Made by a program: the position numbers and the translations under genes
Notes under the pieces: model-generated
The model's input: only the letters and a program-made list of their open reading frames with translations
Database searches by the model: none
Told to the model about the DNA's origin: nothing
Assembly (NCBI GenBank): GCA_045661345.1
Contig: JAZRFM010000034.1
Coordinates: 1 to 64,000, forward strand
DNA from: RUG12461 sp045661345
GTDB lineage: Bacteria; Bacillota; Clostridia; Lachnospirales; Lachnospiraceae
Length of the DNA stretch: 64,000 nt
Direction of reading: 5' to 3'
In this document: positions 51,311 to 59,755 of the stretch, piece after piece
How the letters are laid out: each line of letters opens with the position of its first letter
Numbering within the stretch: the first letter of the stretch is position 1

Positions 51311-52573
51311 TTAATGGGTGTGTTTATTGATGTAGTTGGTCTTGTACTTGGAATAGATGATCTTCTGACTGCGGTACAGCCCGTAATAGCCTGAAAGCAT
51401 ATAGGAAAGTGCGACAGAGATCAGGAAATAGGGCATGGCAGAGAAGCCGAACAGCTCAAAACTGATCAGGAGCGAAGTGATGGGGCAGTTGGTAACGCCG
51501 CAAAAAACGGAGGTCATGCCGACAGCAGCGCAGAGACCGGTATCAAACCCCGTGAGATACGAGAATAAAAAGCCGAAGCCGGCGCCGATGGATAAGGAAG
51601 GGAGAATTTCCCCGCCTTTGAAGCCGGCGCCGATGGTTATGACGGTAAAGAGAAGCTTCAGCACGAAGTCGTAAGGATAAGCATTTCCGTGAAACGCATC
51701 CTCCATCAGGTTGATTCCGGCACCGTTATAGCGCTGGTTTCCCGCAAGAAGGGTAAGAAGGAGAAGAACTCCGCTGCCAACGAGTATACGCAGGTACGGG
51801 TTTTTGAAAAAACGTTCAAAGAGAGCTTCCGACCGGTGAAGCGCAATACAAAAGAGGACGCTGAGAAAGGCACAGAGTACGGCTAGCGCGCTGATGATCA
51901 GAGCTGTCTTTACAGAAAAGGCAGGGAAGCCGGAGAGCGCGAGTTTCTCTCCGGGGAACCCGAAAAAGACGGAAATCCCATGCGCGATCAAAGCGGCAAT
52001 AACGGAGGGCAGCAACGCGGAATAATGCATGATGCCTACGGAGACGACCTCCATGGAAAAGACTGCCGCTGCCAGAGGCGTGCCGAAAATGGACGAAAAA
52101 GCTGCGCTCATGCCGCACATGATCATCACATGCTGATCTTTCTCATCGAGTTTGAAAAGCTTGCCGAGACTTCCGCCGACGCTGCCGCCCAGCTGCAGCG
52201 CTGCGCCCTCGCGCCCGGCGGAACCGCCCACCAGCTGTGTGACCAGCGTGGAGATAAAAATGGAGGGCGCCATTCTAAGGGGCACCCGTTCGCCGGAATG
52301 AATCGCGGAAATGACCAGATTGGTGCCGGTGTCGTTTTCGTCACGCAAAACGCGGTAAAGAAATACGATGAGCACGCCCCCCACCGGCAGGAAAAACAGG
52401 ATCCATGGGAGGGCGGCACGGGCGCCGGTGACGGCTTGCAGACAAAAGCAAAAAAGAGTGCTGATGCCGCCGATGATCAGTCCCGAAAAGACAGCGAACA
52501 GGATCCACCGGAAGGAGATCCAGATCCGCTTGAGTCTGCGCACTTCTTTTTCCTTAAGCTCTTTTTTTGTCAT
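51311..52573 (-). CDS. ClC-family antiporter, possibly fluoride-type
   Basis: A 420-aa ClC protein with about ten to twelve helices. The gating motif GSAGREGAALQ is present with the proton Glu. The first anion motif, GSGIP in chloride members, reads TGTNL here, as in the fluoride/proton branch whose members often have GxNL; this subfamily call is tentative. Its ATG overlaps the stop of the GH13 gene at 52570, so it is the last gene of an alpha-glucosidase operon. I see no fluoride riboswitch before the operon. Confidence 0.85.
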   Translation of the reverse strand: MTKKELKEKEVRRLKRIWISFRWILFAVFSGLIIGGISTLFCFCLQAVTGARAALPWILFFLPVGGVLIVFLYRVLRDENDTGTNLVISAIHSGERVPLRMAPSIFISTLVTQLVGGSAGREGAALQLGGSVGGSLGKLFKLDEKDQHVMIMCGMSAAFSSIFGTPLAAAVFSMEVVSVGIMHYSALLPSVIAALIAHGISVFFGFPGEKLALSGFPAFSVKTALIISALAVLCAFLSVLFCIALHRSEALFERFFKNPYLRILVGSGVLLLLTLLAGNQRYNGAGINLMEDAFHGNAYPYDFVLKLLFTVITIGAGFKGGEILPSLSIGAGFGFLFSYLTGFDTGLCAAVGMTSVFCGVTNCPITSLLISFELFGFSAMPYFLISVALSYMLSGYYGLYRSQKIIYSKYKTNYINKHTH

Positions 52574-54249
52574 TCAGAAAGCTCCAACACGATGGACTGA
52601 TAGCCGCCGAGCAGGATTTCATTATTCTGAATCGCTGCGTCGGGGAGGTTGTTTAATACGACAGCTTTCACCGGCTTCGGCAGCGGTACCATGCATTGCG
52701 CATTCTGGAAGTTGGAGAGAATGAGCAGGCTATGGGTTTCTCCCTGACGGAGATAAGCGATGAGATTCTTCTTTTCGGGAAGATAGGGGATCAGATCGCC
52801 GTAAACCAATGCATCCTTGTACTCCTCACTTTTCCGGAGAGCAGAAAGCTTTTTGTAGTGGGTAAATACCGAGTCGGGATCATCCTGCTCCGCTTCCAGA
52901 TTGATGGTCTGATAGTTCGGATTCACGCGGAGCCAGGGCGTACCCTTTGTAAATCCGGCGTTCTCCCTGTCGTTCCACTGGAACGGAGTCCTGGCATTGT
53001 CCCGCCCGTATTTTTCGATGAGATGGAGCGCATCCTTCGGGGAGGTACCTGCATCCAATGCCACCTGGTAGGCGTCAATGGAGCTGATATCATCCACCTC
53101 ATCCAGAGAGTTGATCCTGAGGTTCTCCATGCCCAGTTCCTGCCCCTGATAGATCCAGGGAAGACCCTTCAAAAAGAAATACGTGGTGGCAAGGCATTTT
53201 TTACTGGTTACGGACTGATCCCCCTCCGGGATATAGCGGCTGACACCCCGGGGTTCATCGTGGTTTTCGATGATATTACTGATAAACCCGATATCGGCAA
53301 CCTTTGCCTGTGTCTCGAAAATCACCTTTTTATAATCCTCCGGAGTGATATCCTGATAGGCCTGCCAGCCTTTCTGACTCTGCCCGAAGACCGTACCGGA
53401 AAAATCATACATGGAAGAGAAGTAGCCGTCATCCCCGATGAAATCCGGCAGCTCCTCCGGTTTTTCATTAAAGACCTCCCCGACGGTAAATGCATGATGC
53501 GGCCGGAAGGTGCGATCACGCATTTCTGTCAGAAACTCACCGACTCCCGTGGCTTCGTGCAGCTGGTGATGGACGGAGCAGAGCCCGTCATCGCGATCCG
53601 GTTCATAGTCTCTGAAGGGCAGTGCTTTCTTGATATTAATGATGGCGTCCAGACGGAATCCGTCCAGCCCTTTATCCAGCCACCAGTTGATCATATCATA
53701 TACCTCTTCTCTGAGCTCGGGGTTTTCCCAATTCAGATCGGGCTGTTTTTTGTGGAAAACGTGGAGATATACCTTATCATCGTGACCGGGAAGCTTGTCC
53801 CAGACGGGACCTCCGAAGTAGGAACGCCAGTTGCAGGGGAGATCCTCCCCTTCGTTGACATCTGCGAGATAAAAAAACCTTCCGTATTTTCCGTCCGGAT
53901 CGGCACAGGCTTTGCGGAACCACTCATGCTCATCGGAGCAGTGATTGACCACGAGATCCATCAGAATATACAGATTCCGCTTATGCGCCTCCTCAAGAAG
54001 CCGATCCATGTCCTCCATGGTACCGAACCGGGGATCGATCTTTCTGTAATCCGCGATATCATACCCCTGATCCGCCAGGGGGGAAACATAGATCGGGGAG
54101 AGCCAGATGATATCCACCCCCAGATCCTTCAGATAATCCAGCTTGCTGATGATGCCGGGGAGATCTCCGATGCCGTCACCGTTGCTGTCGCAGAAGCTTT
54201 TCGGATAGATCTGATACGCGGTCATTTCATGCCACCATTGTTTTTTCAT
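52570..54249 (-). CDS. GH13 alpha-glucosidase (first-position Ala type)
   Basis: A 559-aa cytoplasmic enzyme: QIYPKSFCDSNGDGIGDL, DLVVNHCSDEHEWF, GFRLDAI with nucleophile Asp201, VGEVF with acid/base Glu258, ENHDEP near 329-333. The residue after the nucleophile is Ala, where alpha-1,6-specific relatives have Val; Ala or Thr there often goes with alpha-1,4 activity. Substrate is probably a short maltose- or trehalose-type sugar. It lies 25 nt downstream of a second GH13 gene and overlaps the ClC gene by 4 nt. Confidence 0.9.
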   Translation of the reverse strand: MKKQWWHEMTAYQIYPKSFCDSNGDGIGDLPGIISKLDYLKDLGVDIIWLSPIYVSPLADQGYDIADYRKIDPRFGTMEDMDRLLEEAHKRNLYILMDLVVNHCSDEHEWFRKACADPDGKYGRFFYLADVNEGEDLPCNWRSYFGGPVWDKLPGHDDKVYLHVFHKKQPDLNWENPELREEVYDMINWWLDKGLDGFRLDAIINIKKALPFRDYEPDRDDGLCSVHHQLHEATGVGEFLTEMRDRTFRPHHAFTVGEVFNEKPEELPDFIGDDGYFSSMYDFSGTVFGQSQKGWQAYQDITPEDYKKVIFETQAKVADIGFISNIIENHDEPRGVSRYIPEGDQSVTSKKCLATTYFFLKGLPWIYQGQELGMENLRINSLDEVDDISSIDAYQVALDAGTSPKDALHLIEKYGRDNARTPFQWNDRENAGFTKGTPWLRVNPNYQTINLEAEQDDPDSVFTHYKKLSALRKSEEYKDALVYGDLIPYLPEKKNLIAYLRQGETHSLLILSNFQNAQCMVPLPKPVKAVVLNNLPDAAIQNNEILLGGYQSIVLELSE

Positions 54250-54274
54250 AGGTTGTTCTCCTTGCTATTGACCT

Positions 54275-55948
54275 TTAAACAAGCACTACCCGGGCTTCAT
54301 AAGGCTGAAGCGAACCGGGGGTGTGGGTTTCATAGTTGGAGATCAGGTCGGGAGCCGATAAACCGTCGAAGACGGGGCAGGGCTGCGGCTGATCGGTCCA
54401 GTTGCAGGCAACCGTCAGGGTGTGACCGTCGAGAACGCGCTCATAGGCATAGACGGTTTCACTTTCCAGAAAAAGCGGACGGAATCCGCCGTAGACGATG
54501 ATGGGGTTCTCATGGCGGAGCCGGATCAGCTTCTGATAATAATGAAAGACGGAATCCGGATCGCGCTGCGCCGCCTGCGCATTGATCTCTTTGTAATTCG
54601 GATTCACGGGAAACCAAGGGGTTCCGGTTGTGAAGCCGGCTTCCCTGCCGTCATCCCACTGCATGGGCGTACGGGCATTGTCACGTGCCATGGCATCGAA
54701 GCATTTGAGCATTTCTTCGCTGCTGATCATCTGATGATCGGTCACATACTGACGGTAGGCGTTGAGCTCCTCCACATCGGCACAGTCATGGAGGGAGGAG
54801 AAGTGCATGTTGGTCATACCAAGCTCCTCTCCCTGATAGATGTAGGGCGTTCCCTTCATCATATGGAGCAGGGTGCCGAGCATCTTGGCGGATAACACTC
54901 GCCATTCCGGCGCATCGTTCCCAAAACGGGAAACCACACGGGGCTGGTCGTGATTGTCCCAATAAAGACTGCCCCAGGCACCATCATCGAGACCGGTCTG
55001 CCATTTGTTCATGATCGTACGGATGGTGGTCATACGCGGGTGGGAATAGCCCCATTTCCCGATCACGCCGGATTCCCGGGAAGCAGCATCGGTATGCTCG
55101 AACTGGAAGACCATGTTTAACTCCGTGCCCTCCTCATTCGCATATTTTCTGGCTTCCTCCACCGTGACACGGGGGGTCTCGCCCACTGTCATAATATCAT
55201 AGCGGGAGAGGACACGGCGGTTCATTTCCTGCAAAAACTCATGAATGCGGGGACCATTCATGACATAAGGAGACATATCCCCATACAGTCCGTCGCTGAG
55301 CTCGCCGTCCGGGAAGGACTGATCCTTGCTGATCATATTGATGACGTCCATCCGGAAGCCGTCGATGCCTTTTTCGCACCAGAAGGTCATCAGATCATAC
55401 ACCTCGTCACGGACTTTCGGGTTTTCCCAGTTCAGATCCGCCTGTTTCCTGGTGAAGCAGTGCAGATAATACTGTCCGGCAGTTTCGTCATACTGCCACG
55501 CGGAGCCGGAGAAGCAGGACTGCCAGTTGTTCGGTTCTTTGCCGTCTTTTGCGTCTTTCCAGATATAGTAATCGCGGTAAGGGTTATCCTTGCTCTTCCT
55601 GCTTTCGATAAACCAGGGATGCTCGTCAGAGGTATGGTTCACTACGAGATCCATCACAATTTTAAGTCCGAGCTGATGTGCTTTCTGCAGCATTACGTCA
55701 AAGTCTGCCATGGTGCCGAATTCATCCATGATATCGCGATAGTCGCTGATGTCGTAGCCATTGTCATCGTTAGGGCTCTTGTAGACCGGAGAGAGCCAGA
55801 GCACATCCACACCGAGTTCCTTCAGATAGGGGAGATGCGCCGTAATCCCGGGAATATCGCCGATTCCGTCACCGTTGCTGTCCGCAAAACTGCGCGGATA
55901 AATCTGATAAATGACTGCTTCCTTCCACCAGGCCTTTTTTTCCTTCAT
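54275..55948 (-). CDS. GH13 oligo-1,6-glucosidase-like alpha-glucosidase
   Basis: A 557-aa cytoplasmic enzyme starting MKEKKAWWKEAV, with AAAGGAGGG upstream. It has QIYPRSFADSNGDGIGDI, DLVVNHTSDEHPWF, GFRMDVIN with nucleophile Asp201 and Glu257 in VGETPR, and NHDQPRVVSRFG. Val after the nucleophile is the pattern of alpha-1,6-glucosidases (isomaltose, panose). First gene of the minus-strand operon, driven from the promoter at 55985-56012 and probably repressed by the LacI protein encoded next to it. Confidence 0.92.
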   Translation of the reverse strand: MKEKKAWWKEAVIYQIYPRSFADSNGDGIGDIPGITAHLPYLKELGVDVLWLSPVYKSPNDDNGYDISDYRDIMDEFGTMADFDVMLQKAHQLGLKIVMDLVVNHTSDEHPWFIESRKSKDNPYRDYYIWKDAKDGKEPNNWQSCFSGSAWQYDETAGQYYLHCFTRKQADLNWENPKVRDEVYDLMTFWCEKGIDGFRMDVINMISKDQSFPDGELSDGLYGDMSPYVMNGPRIHEFLQEMNRRVLSRYDIMTVGETPRVTVEEARKYANEEGTELNMVFQFEHTDAASRESGVIGKWGYSHPRMTTIRTIMNKWQTGLDDGAWGSLYWDNHDQPRVVSRFGNDAPEWRVLSAKMLGTLLHMMKGTPYIYQGEELGMTNMHFSSLHDCADVEELNAYRQYVTDHQMISSEEMLKCFDAMARDNARTPMQWDDGREAGFTTGTPWFPVNPNYKEINAQAAQRDPDSVFHYYQKLIRLRHENPIIVYGGFRPLFLESETVYAYERVLDGHTLTVACNWTDQPQPCPVFDGLSAPDLISNYETHTPGSLQPYEARVVLV

Positions 55949-55984
55949 GCGAGTCCCTCCTTTAACGGTAAAGTATACCTTCAA

Positions 55985-56012
55985 TTTATAGTACCTTTTC
56001 CGGAAAAGTCAA
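55985..56012 (-). promoter_or_regulatory. promoter of the GH13-ClC operon with LacI-type operator in its spacer
   Basis: On the minus strand TTGACT (56007-56012) and TATAAA (55985-55990) are 16 nt apart. The 14-bp perfect palindrome CTTTTCCGGAAAAG (55995-56008) fills the spacer, so a bound repressor would block RNA polymerase. Its core TTCCGGAA recurs in front of the lacI gene. Confidence 0.75.
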
Positions 56013-56046
56013 CCGGTTTTTTCAAAAAACGGGTATGTCCGAAATA

Positions 56047-56103
56047 GTGACACTGTGCGTAAAGATATGGTATATTGAAGAAAAGTTTTGAGCGATTCCG
56101 GAA
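56047..56103 (+). promoter_or_regulatory. promoter and operator of the lacI gene
   Basis: GTGACA (56047-56052) and TATATT (56071-56076) are 18 nt apart. The TTCCGGAA palindrome at 56096-56103 lies about 15 nt after the expected start of transcription, matching the core of the operator in the divergent GH13 promoter, which suggests autorepression. Confidence 0.6.
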
Positions 56104-56136
56104 GAGTCGCCTGCTTGTATAAGGAGATCAGGGAAT

Positions 56137-57171
56137 ATGATCACAATTAAAGAGATTGCAAACCGCCTTGGCATGAGTCCCACGACAGTCAGCAACGTTA
56201 TCCGGGGGAAGACGGGAGAGGTGTCCCCGGAAACCATCGAACGGGTGGAAAAGTTTCTGGAGGAGGTGGAGTACGTTCCGAATATCAATGCCAGAAACCT
56301 CGCGCAGAATCAGTCCAAAATCATCGGCGTGGTGTTGAAGACCGTGGAAGAACGCTTTAACCATATCCTGGCTGATGCTTTTGTCTCCGAGCTTCTCGGC
56401 GGGATTGAGGAAGAGATCCGGAAGGCAGGGTATTTCATGATGCTCTATATTTCGGATGACATCGCGGAAATTCTGAAATACGTGGCCACCTGGAATGTAG
56501 ACGGACTGCTTTTGTTCTGGATGCAGGATGATGACGCGCTGCGGATCTATAAGAAGTATCGAAAGCCTGTGGTCTGTGTGGATACCTACATCAAAAAAGA
56601 GACCATTGACCAGTTTGAGAATTCCTTTGTCAATATCGGTCTGACGGATGAGCAGGGCACGTATGAAGCCATATCCTATCTGATCAAAGCCGGGCATGAA
56701 CGGATCGGCTTCCTGACGGATGATCTTTCCGGGGTGGATATGGAACGGTTCCGGGGCTACCGGCGTGCGCTTTCGGATGCCGGGATTGAGTACAGTGACC
56801 GGTATCTGCTCACCTTCCGCTCCACCAGGGAAGACATGGAAAAAACCCTGAAGCGTGCTGCCGAAAAGGCCGCCAATATGACGGCGGTATTCTGCTGCTC
56901 CGATACCTTTGCGGTGATGCTGATGAACGAATGCTTCCGACAGGGAAGACGTGTTCCCGAGGATCTTTCCATCATGGGATTTGATGACAGCTTTACCGGG
57001 AGGCTTTGCAGACCGACCCTTTCCACGGTTCACCAGGACATTACCTACAAAGGACATCTGGCCACACAGACCCTTTTCGGCATGATCCGGGGAGAACGGC
57101 CTCTGGAAAACGAAGTCATTCTGCCAACCAGACTCATCATCCGGGAAAGCGTCAGAGACATATCGAAGTAA
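56137..57171 (+). CDS. LacI family transcriptional regulator
   Basis: A 344-aa repressor with the LacI HTH and hinge (TIKEIANRLGMSPTTVSNVIRG; VPNINARNLAQNQSKIIGVV) and a periplasmic-binding-like effector domain. It is divergent from the two GH13 genes, and a shared TTCCGGAA core stands in both promoters. LacI palindromes usually carry a central CpG, as here. A malto- or isomalto-oligosaccharide, or its product, is the likely inducer. Confidence 0.93.
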   Translation: MITIKEIANRLGMSPTTVSNVIRGKTGEVSPETIERVEKFLEEVEYVPNINARNLAQNQSKIIGVVLKTVEERFNHILADAFVSELLGGIEEEIRKAGYFMMLYISDDIAEILKYVATWNVDGLLLFWMQDDDALRIYKKYRKPVVCVDTYIKKETIDQFENSFVNIGLTDEQGTYEAISYLIKAGHERIGFLTDDLSGVDMERFRGYRRALSDAGIEYSDRYLLTFRSTREDMEKTLKRAAEKAANMTAVFCCSDTFAVMLMNECFRQGRRVPEDLSIMGFDDSFTGRLCRPTLSTVHQDITYKGHLATQTLFGMIRGERPLENEVILPTRLIIRESVRDISK

Positions 57172-57204
57172 AGATTTGCGGAAAGGAAGGAGAAGGGCAG
57201 GCAG

Positions 57205-58176
57205 ATGGCGGGGATCAGAGAAATTGCGGAGAGAGCAGGCGTATCCATATCGACCGTATCAAATGTGCTGCATCGTAAGAACAGCGCCTCCAAAGAAACA
57301 AGGGAGCGGATTTTTGCCATTGCCGAGGAACTGGGATATATGATTCCCGGCGAACGGAAGGATAATCATCGCTCCATTGTGTTGAATTTCAGTGATTTTG
57401 ATACATTGTATTATCTGGATATCCTGCATGGGATCAGTGATTATGCCTATGCAAAGGGGTACAGCCTCCTGATCAGTACGGGGGAGAACTTTCCGCGCTA
57501 TGCGGTTTCCGAGCTATGCTGCGGCTGCATTGTGATCGATGTACAAACGGAGGATGACGTACTGAAAAAAATCGCGGACAGAGGGCTTCCGGTGATCACG
57601 CTGGACCGGGAGATCCATCACCCCCATGTAAAAAGCATCGTGGTAAACAACTATGCCTCCGAAAAACAGCTGATCGAGGGAATGATCGAGGGAGGATACC
57701 GGCGGTTTGCCTTTCTGGGAGGGCTGGATACCGCGGATAACCGGGAGCGGTACGCGGCCTTCAGGGATGCCTTAAAGGAACACGGAATCTCCTTCCGACG
57801 CAAGGACTATTATGAGGGAGACTGGCGTGAGAAGAGTGGCGCGCATACTGCCAGACTTTTGATGCTTTCGGAGGAAATGCCGGAGGCACTGATCTGCGCC
57901 AACGACATGATGGCCATCGGAGCCATCAGAAAATTTCACGAAAACGGAATACGAATCCCGGATGACATCGGGATTGCCGGCTTTGATGATATCATCATTG
58001 CAAAATACACGGGACTGACCACCGTCACCGTGCCGGATTATGAGAGAGGATATCTTGCTGCACAGGCATTGATCGGCATTCTGGAGGCAAAAGAGGATTA
58101 TGAGACGGTACGGATCGGCGCCAGGGTGAAATGGAGAAAGAGTACGCAGGATTTTCGCAAAAATGTGGTAAAATAA
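57205..58176 (+). CDS. LacI family transcriptional regulator (second)
   Basis: A 323-aa LacI protein (GIREIAERAGVSISTVSNVLHRK) lying 33 nt after the first one, with GGAAGGAG upstream. The effector domain (RSIVLNFSDFDTLYYLDILHGISDYAYAKGYSLL) is shorter than usual at the N-terminal lobe. It precedes the binding protein/GH65/pgmB operon and is a good candidate to control it. A terminator follows it. Confidence 0.93.
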   Translation: MAGIREIAERAGVSISTVSNVLHRKNSASKETRERIFAIAEELGYMIPGERKDNHRSIVLNFSDFDTLYYLDILHGISDYAYAKGYSLLISTGENFPRYAVSELCCGCIVIDVQTEDDVLKKIADRGLPVITLDREIHHPHVKSIVVNNYASEKQLIEGMIEGGYRRFAFLGGLDTADNRERYAAFRDALKEHGISFRRKDYYEGDWREKSGAHTARLLMLSEEMPEALICANDMMAIGAIRKFHENGIRIPDDIGIAGFDDIIIAKYTGLTTVTVPDYERGYLAAQALIGILEAKEDYETVRIGARVKWRKSTQDFRKNVVK

Positions 58177-58213
58177 GCAGGGTTTTTTACTAAAATAAAT
58201 CGGATTTTACTAA

Positions 58214-58261
58214 AAAAGCAGCGCATGTCGGTGAGAATATCCAACCGGATGCGCTGCTTTT
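58214..58261 (+). terminator. terminator after second lacI gene
   Basis: AAAAGCAGCGCAT at 58214-58226 pairs perfectly with ATGCGCTGCTTTT at 58249-58261, with an inner CGG/CCG pairing. The rest of 58177-58378 has a weak promoter (TTGTGT 58292-58297, GATAAT 58316-58321) with a half-matching TTTCCGGCGAA in the spacer. Confidence 0.8.
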
Positions 58262-58378
58262 GTATGGTTTTCATAAAAAAAAAATGGGGGATTGTGTCAT
58301 TTCCGGCGAACACCTGATAATGGGTACATAACAAATTAACACCCCATCACGAATGGGAGAATCAAAGGAGGAAGATCT

Positions 58379-59755
58379 ATGAAAAAGAAATCACTCGCAC
58401 TTGCACTTGCGGCAGCGACGACTCTTTCCATGGTTGCGGCAGGCTGCGGTGGAGCGGCAGCTCCGGCGGCTACGGCGGATGCAGCATCTGAGACAGCGGC
58501 ACCGGCAGCGGAAGGGGGAGCTTCTGACAGCGCAGAGGCTGCTGCACCTGCGGAGACGCCGGAAGGCGGGATCCGTCTTGTAAACAATAAGGTTGAGGTG
58601 GATGCAGGTTTGAAAAAGCTGGCGGCAGCCTATGAAGCAGAGACGGGCGTTCCGGTGGTAATCGAATCCCTCGGCGGCGGTATCGACACACAGGCGACCC
58701 TGAAGGGATACTATCAGGCAGACAATATGCCGGACATCTTCGTGTTTGAAGGTGATATCCATTATCCGACATGGGAAGGACTTCTTGCGGATCTTTCCGG
58801 AGAGCCCTGGGTGAATGATACGGATGCAGAGTACGTGAAAGACGGCGCCGTTTACGGATTCCCGACTACGACGGAAGCAATCGGACTTGCCTATAATGCG
58901 GATATCCTGGAAAAAGCAGGGGTGGATCCCAAGAGCATCACAGGTCCGGAAAGCATGCGGAAGGCATTTGAAACCATCGATGCCAAAAAGGATGAACTGG
59001 GACTGACGTCCGTACTCGGATACTACACCGAGGCTTCCCAGCTCTGGTGGTCTCCCGGACAGCACATTTTCGGTACCTACTTCGATTCCGGTCTTTCCCG
59101 TGATGATACGACCTATATTGATCTGTTCAATGACGGCGGAAAGCTGGATATGGAACGTGCACTTCCCTGGGCGGAGATGGTGACCCTGTTCAATGAGTAC
59201 ACGGATCCGGCAGGTGTTTCCGGAACCTACGATGCACAGGTGCTTGGGTTCACATCCGGAAAATATGCTTTTGTAACACAGGGCTCCTGGATCGGCGCTA
59301 CCATGATGAACGACGACAAGGATGCTTATGATGCAGCCGGAAACTTTGAGGTAGGTATGATCCCTTATGCCTTCATCGAGGGACAGGATACGATTCTTAC
59401 CAACTCCCCGAACTGGTGGGGCGTCTACAAGGACGGCAACGTGGAGGAAGCAAAGAAATTCCTGGCATGGTGTGCATCTGACGACGGCGGACAGCAGATC
59501 CTTGCGGAAGACTGCGGTTTCATTTCTCCGTACGCTTCCAATACCCATGAAGCTGACGATCCCTTCGCAAAGACCATTGCTGACTACACATCCGCAGGCA
59601 AGACCTCTTCCTGGCACTGGCTTTCCATGAAGGAAGGGATCGGACAGAATGCGACAGGCGTGGTATTCCAGGATTATGCAATGGGCAACTTCCCGGATAC
59701 GCAGACCTTCCTGGATACGCTGCAGAGCGTTTGTGAAAACTACTATGCAAACTGA
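58379..59755 (+). CDS. sugar ABC transporter solute-binding lipoprotein
   Basis: A 458-aa family 1 extracellular solute-binding protein. Signal peptide with lipobox VAAGC (Cys23), an Ala/Glu/Pro-rich linker to about 60, then the binding domain (GYYQADNMPDIFVFEGD, GFPTTTEAIGLAYNADILEKAG, SGKYAFVTQGSWIG). It would deliver an oligosaccharide to a permease that is not in this window. The next gene starts inside its last codons. A close paralog begins at 62927. Confidence 0.92.
   Translation: MKKKSLALALAAATTLSMVAAGCGGAAAPAATADAASETAAPAAEGGASDSAEAAAPAETPEGGIRLVNNKVEVDAGLKKLAAAYEAETGVPVVIESLGGGIDTQATLKGYYQADNMPDIFVFEGDIHYPTWEGLLADLSGEPWVNDTDAEYVKDGAVYGFPTTTEAIGLAYNADILEKAGVDPKSITGPESMRKAFETIDAKKDELGLTSVLGYYTEASQLWWSPGQHIFGTYFDSGLSRDDTTYIDLFNDGGKLDMERALPWAEMVTLFNEYTDPAGVSGTYDAQVLGFTSGKYAFVTQGSWIGATMMNDDKDAYDAAGNFEVGMIPYAFIEGQDTILTNSPNWWGVYKDGNVEEAKKFLAWCASDDGGQQILAEDCGFISPYASNTHEADDPFAKTIADYTSAGKTSSWHWLSMKEGIGQNATGVVFQDYAMGNFPDTQTFLDTLQSVCENYYAN

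Noticed and set aside
52696..54501. 601-codon open frame on the plus strand
   Set aside because: Antisense to the GH13 genes, which carry all catalytic motifs.
55949..56136. Fluoride riboswitch for the operon with the ClC gene
   Set aside because: The leader holds promoters and palindromes but no recognisable fluoride aptamer pattern.
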